From an uncultured Planctomycetota bacterium (lineage in GTDB: Bacteria; Planctomycetota; Phycisphaerae; SM23-33), in NCBI GenBank assembly GCA_903892515.1, contig CAITIS010000004.1, positions 1 through 64,000 of the forward strand: a stretch of DNA of 64,000 nt. The letters are read 5' to 3'. Positions 61,628-64,000 of the stretch are shown here, one piece after another. The translations under genes and the position numbers were made by a program. The number at the start of each line of letters is the position of its first letter. Position 1 is the first letter of the stretch. The notes under the pieces were generated by a model that did no database searches, had not been told where the DNA came from, and saw nothing but the letters and a program-made list of their open reading frames with translations.

Positions 61628-63190
61628 ATGGCCCAGTCATTGCCATTTGAACCGCCGCCGCGCCGAAAGCCGAAGGGACCAGTGCCCGCCGGCCAGGACG
61701 TGACAAAGCAATTTGTCCACGCCCCACAGCCAATTTCCGTGACCTCGCTGGTGGCCTCGATCAAGGAGGCCCTGCTGGACAACTTGCCGGCTCGGCAAGC
61801 GGTCGTGGGCGAGATCAGTAATTTCCGGCGGCATTCCTCGGGACATTTCTACTTCTGCCTCAAAGACGCTGACAGCGCCATCGACGCCGTGATGTTTCGC
61901 CCGGACGCCGCGTCGGTTCGCTTCGAGCCGCAGGACGGCTTGGAGGTCGTGGCCGAGGGGCGGGTCGATATCTACGAGCGTTCCGGCCGGCTGCAATTCT
62001 ACGTCTCACGGTTGGCGCCGCGCGGCACGGGCGCCCTGGAACTGGCTTTTCGCCAGCTCAAAGAAAAGCTCCAGAAGGAAGGGCTGTTCGACACCACGCA
62101 CAAACTGGCGCTGCCGCGATACCCGCGCAGCATCGGCGTCATTACGAGCCCGACCGGGGCGGCCATTCGCGACATCTACCGAGCCCTGTGCCGGCGCTGG
62201 CCCTGTGCGCGGATGTACCTGCTGCCGGCCCGCGTGCAAGGCGAAGGGGCGGCCAAGGAGATTGCCGAGGCCATCGAGGCCATGGATCGTCAGGCGGCGG
62301 AGTTGGAGATCGACACGATTATTATTGGCCGGGGCGGCGGCAGCTTGGAAGATCTCTGGGCGTTCAACGAGGAGGCCGTCGCGCGGGCCGTGTACGCCTG
62401 CCGCACGCCGATCGTGTGCGGCGTGGGCCATGAGACCGACTTCACCATCGCCGATTTCGTGGCGGACGTTCGCGCTGCCACGCCCACGGCGGCGGCGGAG
62501 TTGGCCACGCCCGACAAGGCTAACGTGGCGCGGGCCTGTGACGCCATGCAACATCGTCTCTCGCGTAGGCTGGCCGAGCATTTGGCCACGGGCCGGCAGG
62601 ATCTTGTGTCGGTGCAACGGAGTTCAGTGTTTCGCGACCCGCTCATGCGCGTGCGTTCCGGGCACCAGCGGGTGGACGAGTTATCGACCAGGTTGCAGCA
62701 TCGATTGGTAGCGCGGTGCCGCACCGGCGAACAGCGGTTGCACGAGGCTGAGCGGGTGCTGGCCGGGCTGCATCCGCGGCAGTTGGTCGAGCGGGCGGGC
62801 AATCGCCTGTCGGCTGTGCGGCGCGATCTGGCCTGGGCGCTGGGCCACAAGGCCAAGCTGTGCGGCGATCTGCTGGCCAAGGTGGTCGGCAAGCTTTCGT
62901 CCATGGGGCCGATGGGGCGCGTGAAGCTTGGGCAAGCCCGCCTGGATGGTCTGGCAGGGCGGTTGGAGGCATTGAGTTATCGTTCGGCCTTGCGGCGTGG
63001 GTTCAGCGTGACCCGCAAGGACGGCCATATCCTTCGCAGCCGCGAGCAGATTGGCCCGGGCGATGTGCTAGAGACGGAATTGGCTGATGGCAAGGTGCAG
63101 TCGGTGGTCGACGGCGCGGCCGCCCGGCCTCGGCGCAGGACAAAACAAGAAGAGCAGGGCCCTTCCCTGTTTTCGAAAGAGGAACCATGA
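61628..63190 (+). CDS. xseA: Exodeoxyribonuclease VII large subunit
   Basis: 520 residues. The N-terminal OB domain (VTSLVASIKEALLDNL, GEISNFRRHSSGHFYFCLKD) is followed by the nuclease core with LPRYPRSIGVITSPTGAAIRD and IIIGRGGGSLEDLWAFNEE. PIVCGVGHETDFTIADFVAD and a long C-terminal coiled coil follow. Degrades single-stranded DNA with XseB. Overlaps xseB by 4 bp. Confidence 0.96.
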   Translation: MAQSLPFEPPPRRKPKGPVPAGQDVTKQFVHAPQPISVTSLVASIKEALLDNLPARQAVVGEISNFRRHSSGHFYFCLKDADSAIDAVMFRPDAASVRFEPQDGLEVVAEGRVDIYERSGRLQFYVSRLAPRGTGALELAFRQLKEKLQKEGLFDTTHKLALPRYPRSIGVITSPTGAAIRDIYRALCRRWPCARMYLLPARVQGEGAAKEIAEAIEAMDRQAAELEIDTIIIGRGGGSLEDLWAFNEEAVARAVYACRTPIVCGVGHETDFTIADFVADVRAATPTAAAELATPDKANVARACDAMQHRLSRRLAEHLATGRQDLVSVQRSSVFRDPLMRVRSGHQRVDELSTRLQHRLVARCRTGEQRLHEAERVLAGLHPRQLVERAGNRLSAVRRDLAWALGHKAKLCGDLLAKVVGKLSSMGPMGRVKLGQARLDGLAGRLEALSYRSALRRGFSVTRKDGHILRSREQIGPGDVLETELADGKVQSVVDGAAARPRRRTKQEEQGPSLFSKEEP

Positions 63191-63435
63191 CGCAGGAACA
63201 GAGCAAGAAACCGACGTTCGAGCAGTGCCTGGCCGAATTGGAGAAGATCGTTTCGGAGATCGAGTCGGGCCAGATCGGGCTGGAAGAGTCGATTCAACGG
63301 TACGAGAACGGCATCCGGCTGATTGGGCAATGCCGGTCTATTCTCGACGCGGCCGAGAAGAAGATCCAACTTCTGGCCAAGGGCGAGCAGGGGCAACTGG
63401 CGGTTGACGGCCAGGCCAACGTCGAAGAAGAATAG
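63187..63435 (+). CDS. xseB: Exodeoxyribonuclease VII small subunit
   Basis: 82 residues: TFEQCLAELEKIVSEIESGQ and LEESIQRYENGIRLI are the family pattern. ATG overlaps the xseA stop (ATGA). Forms the multisubunit nuclease with XseA. Confidence 0.95.
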   Translation: MTQEQSKKPTFEQCLAELEKIVSEIESGQIGLEESIQRYENGIRLIGQCRSILDAAEKKIQLLAKGEQGQLAVDGQANVEEE

Positions 63436-63499
63436 AAGTCAAACCTTCCTGCCTCGCCGACGGTACTACACTGTACCAAAGCCAAGAGCAGGAGAATGC

Positions 63500-64000
63500 A
63501 TGATCTCGATATCCACGTTGTACTGCGGCCAGGAGCTTGTGTCGCACCAGTTGCGGTATGGCCAACCGGACCCAACCCGCGGACCGATTACAGTCTTCAA
63601 TTGCACGCAGAAGTGCAATCTGCGTTGTGTGCACTGCTATAACGCCAACGTGCCGGCCGAAGGGGAACTGACCACCAAAGAGGCCAAGTCGCTGATTGAC
63701 GATCTGGCGGCCGTTAAGGCGCCGGCGATTCTCTTCTCCGGCGGCGAGCCCACGCTCCGGCCCGACCTGCAGGAACTGATGGCCCACGCCGTTTCGTACG
63801 GCATCCGGCCAACGATTTCCACCAACGGCACGCTGATCAACGCCAAGCTGGCTGAGCAGTTTCGGCAGGCTGGCGTGGCATACGTCGGCATCAGCATCGA
63901 CGGCCTGAAGGCGACGCACGATGAGTTTCGGCGCTGTGCGGGCTCGTTCGAGCGGGCCCTAGAGGGCGTGGCGCACTGCCGGGCCGCCGGCGTGAAGGTC
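63500..64000 (+). CDS. Radical SAM protein, AhbC-like (3' cut by window edge)
   Basis: GGAG lies 5 bp before ATG 63500. The 167 visible residues start ISISTLYCGQELVSHQLRYG, very like the start of AhbC (12,18-didecarboxysiroheme deacetylase) and related NirJ proteins. The radical SAM motif CNLRCVHC and GGEPTLRPDL follow. The Cys-rich C-terminal SPASM region is outside the window. If AhbC, it acts in the siroheme-dependent anaerobic heme route. A peptide-modifying SPASM protein is the alternative. Confidence 0.75.
   Translation, partial: MISISTLYCGQELVSHQLRYGQPDPTRGPITVFNCTQKCNLRCVHCYNANVPAEGELTTKEAKSLIDDLAAVKAPAILFSGGEPTLRPDLQELMAHAVSYGIRPTISTNGTLINAKLAEQFRQAGVAYVGISIDGLKATHDEFRRCAGSFERALEGVAHCRAAGVKV

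Overview
This 64 kb window looks like a chromosomal segment of a Planctomycetota bacterium, most likely an anaerobic or facultative member of the Phycisphaerae. The evidence is seen directly: GC-rich DNA; large secreted proteins that start with the planctomycete LEPR/LEDR-xLL type N-terminus; several surface proteins ending in dockerin-like calcium repeats plus a PEP-CTERM sorting tail; and a full complement of anaerobic hydrogen enzymes. The genus assignment is not supported by any rRNA in the window.

Layout. 1-6.7 kb: three exported surface proteins (a 5'-cut dockerin protein, a beta-propeller PEP-CTERM protein and a 1484-residue LEPR protein). 6.7-8.5 kb: a decayed junction with a truncated B12-binding domain gene, a coiled-coil/tyrosine-recombinase chimera and a tRNA-Gly. 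10.2-15.6 kb: the [NiFe] maturation genes hypF-hypC-hypD-hypE followed by a small helix-turn-helix protein with a Cys-rich two-CW tail. 16-28.5 kb, all on the minus strand: a complete [FeFe]-hydrogenase locus, rex-hydC-hydB-hydA-response regulator-histidine kinase, then hydE-hydG-aspA-acetyltransferase-hydF. 28.7-31 kb: ilvC, pcm and a [NiFe] maturation protease. 31.5-34.6 kb: two more PEP-CTERM proteins. 34.8-37.9 kb: a periplasmic [NiFe] hydrogenase operon whose small subunit carries three c-type heme motifs in a repetitive tail. 38.2-40 kb: a ferritin-like/VIT iron transporter and a Tat-exported rubrerythrin. 40.4-47.9 kb: a CusCBA-type metal efflux system. 48.2-50.9 kb: a mutarotase and a secreted glycoside hydrolase. 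51-54.4 kb: two minus-strand PEP-CTERM proteins, one a paralogue of the 32.9 kb gene. 54.8-64 kb: tRNA-Ser, two lipoproteins, gapA, an LL-diaminopimelate aminotransferase, a small HhH protein, a repeat-rich surface protein, a flavodoxin, xseA-xseB and the start of a radical SAM gene resembling ahbC of the alternative heme pathway.

How the parts fit. The NADH-linked HydABC hydrogenase would recycle reductant as H2, under Rex: two Rex-type boxes flank a good sigma-70 promoter in front of rex. The [NiFe] enzyme with its heme tail would oxidise H2 in the periplasm, matured by HypFCDE and the protease.

The most interesting signal is a 15-bp palindrome, TATCACAnTGTGATA. It occurs upstream of hypF, of the HTH/two-CW gene itself, of a DUF378 membrane protein gene, twice upstream of the [NiFe] operon, and in two weaker copies upstream of a surface protein gene. 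The half-site resembles lambda-type operators. I propose (inference) that the HTH/two-CW protein is an undescribed redox- or metal-responsive regulator of a [NiFe]-hydrogenase regulon.
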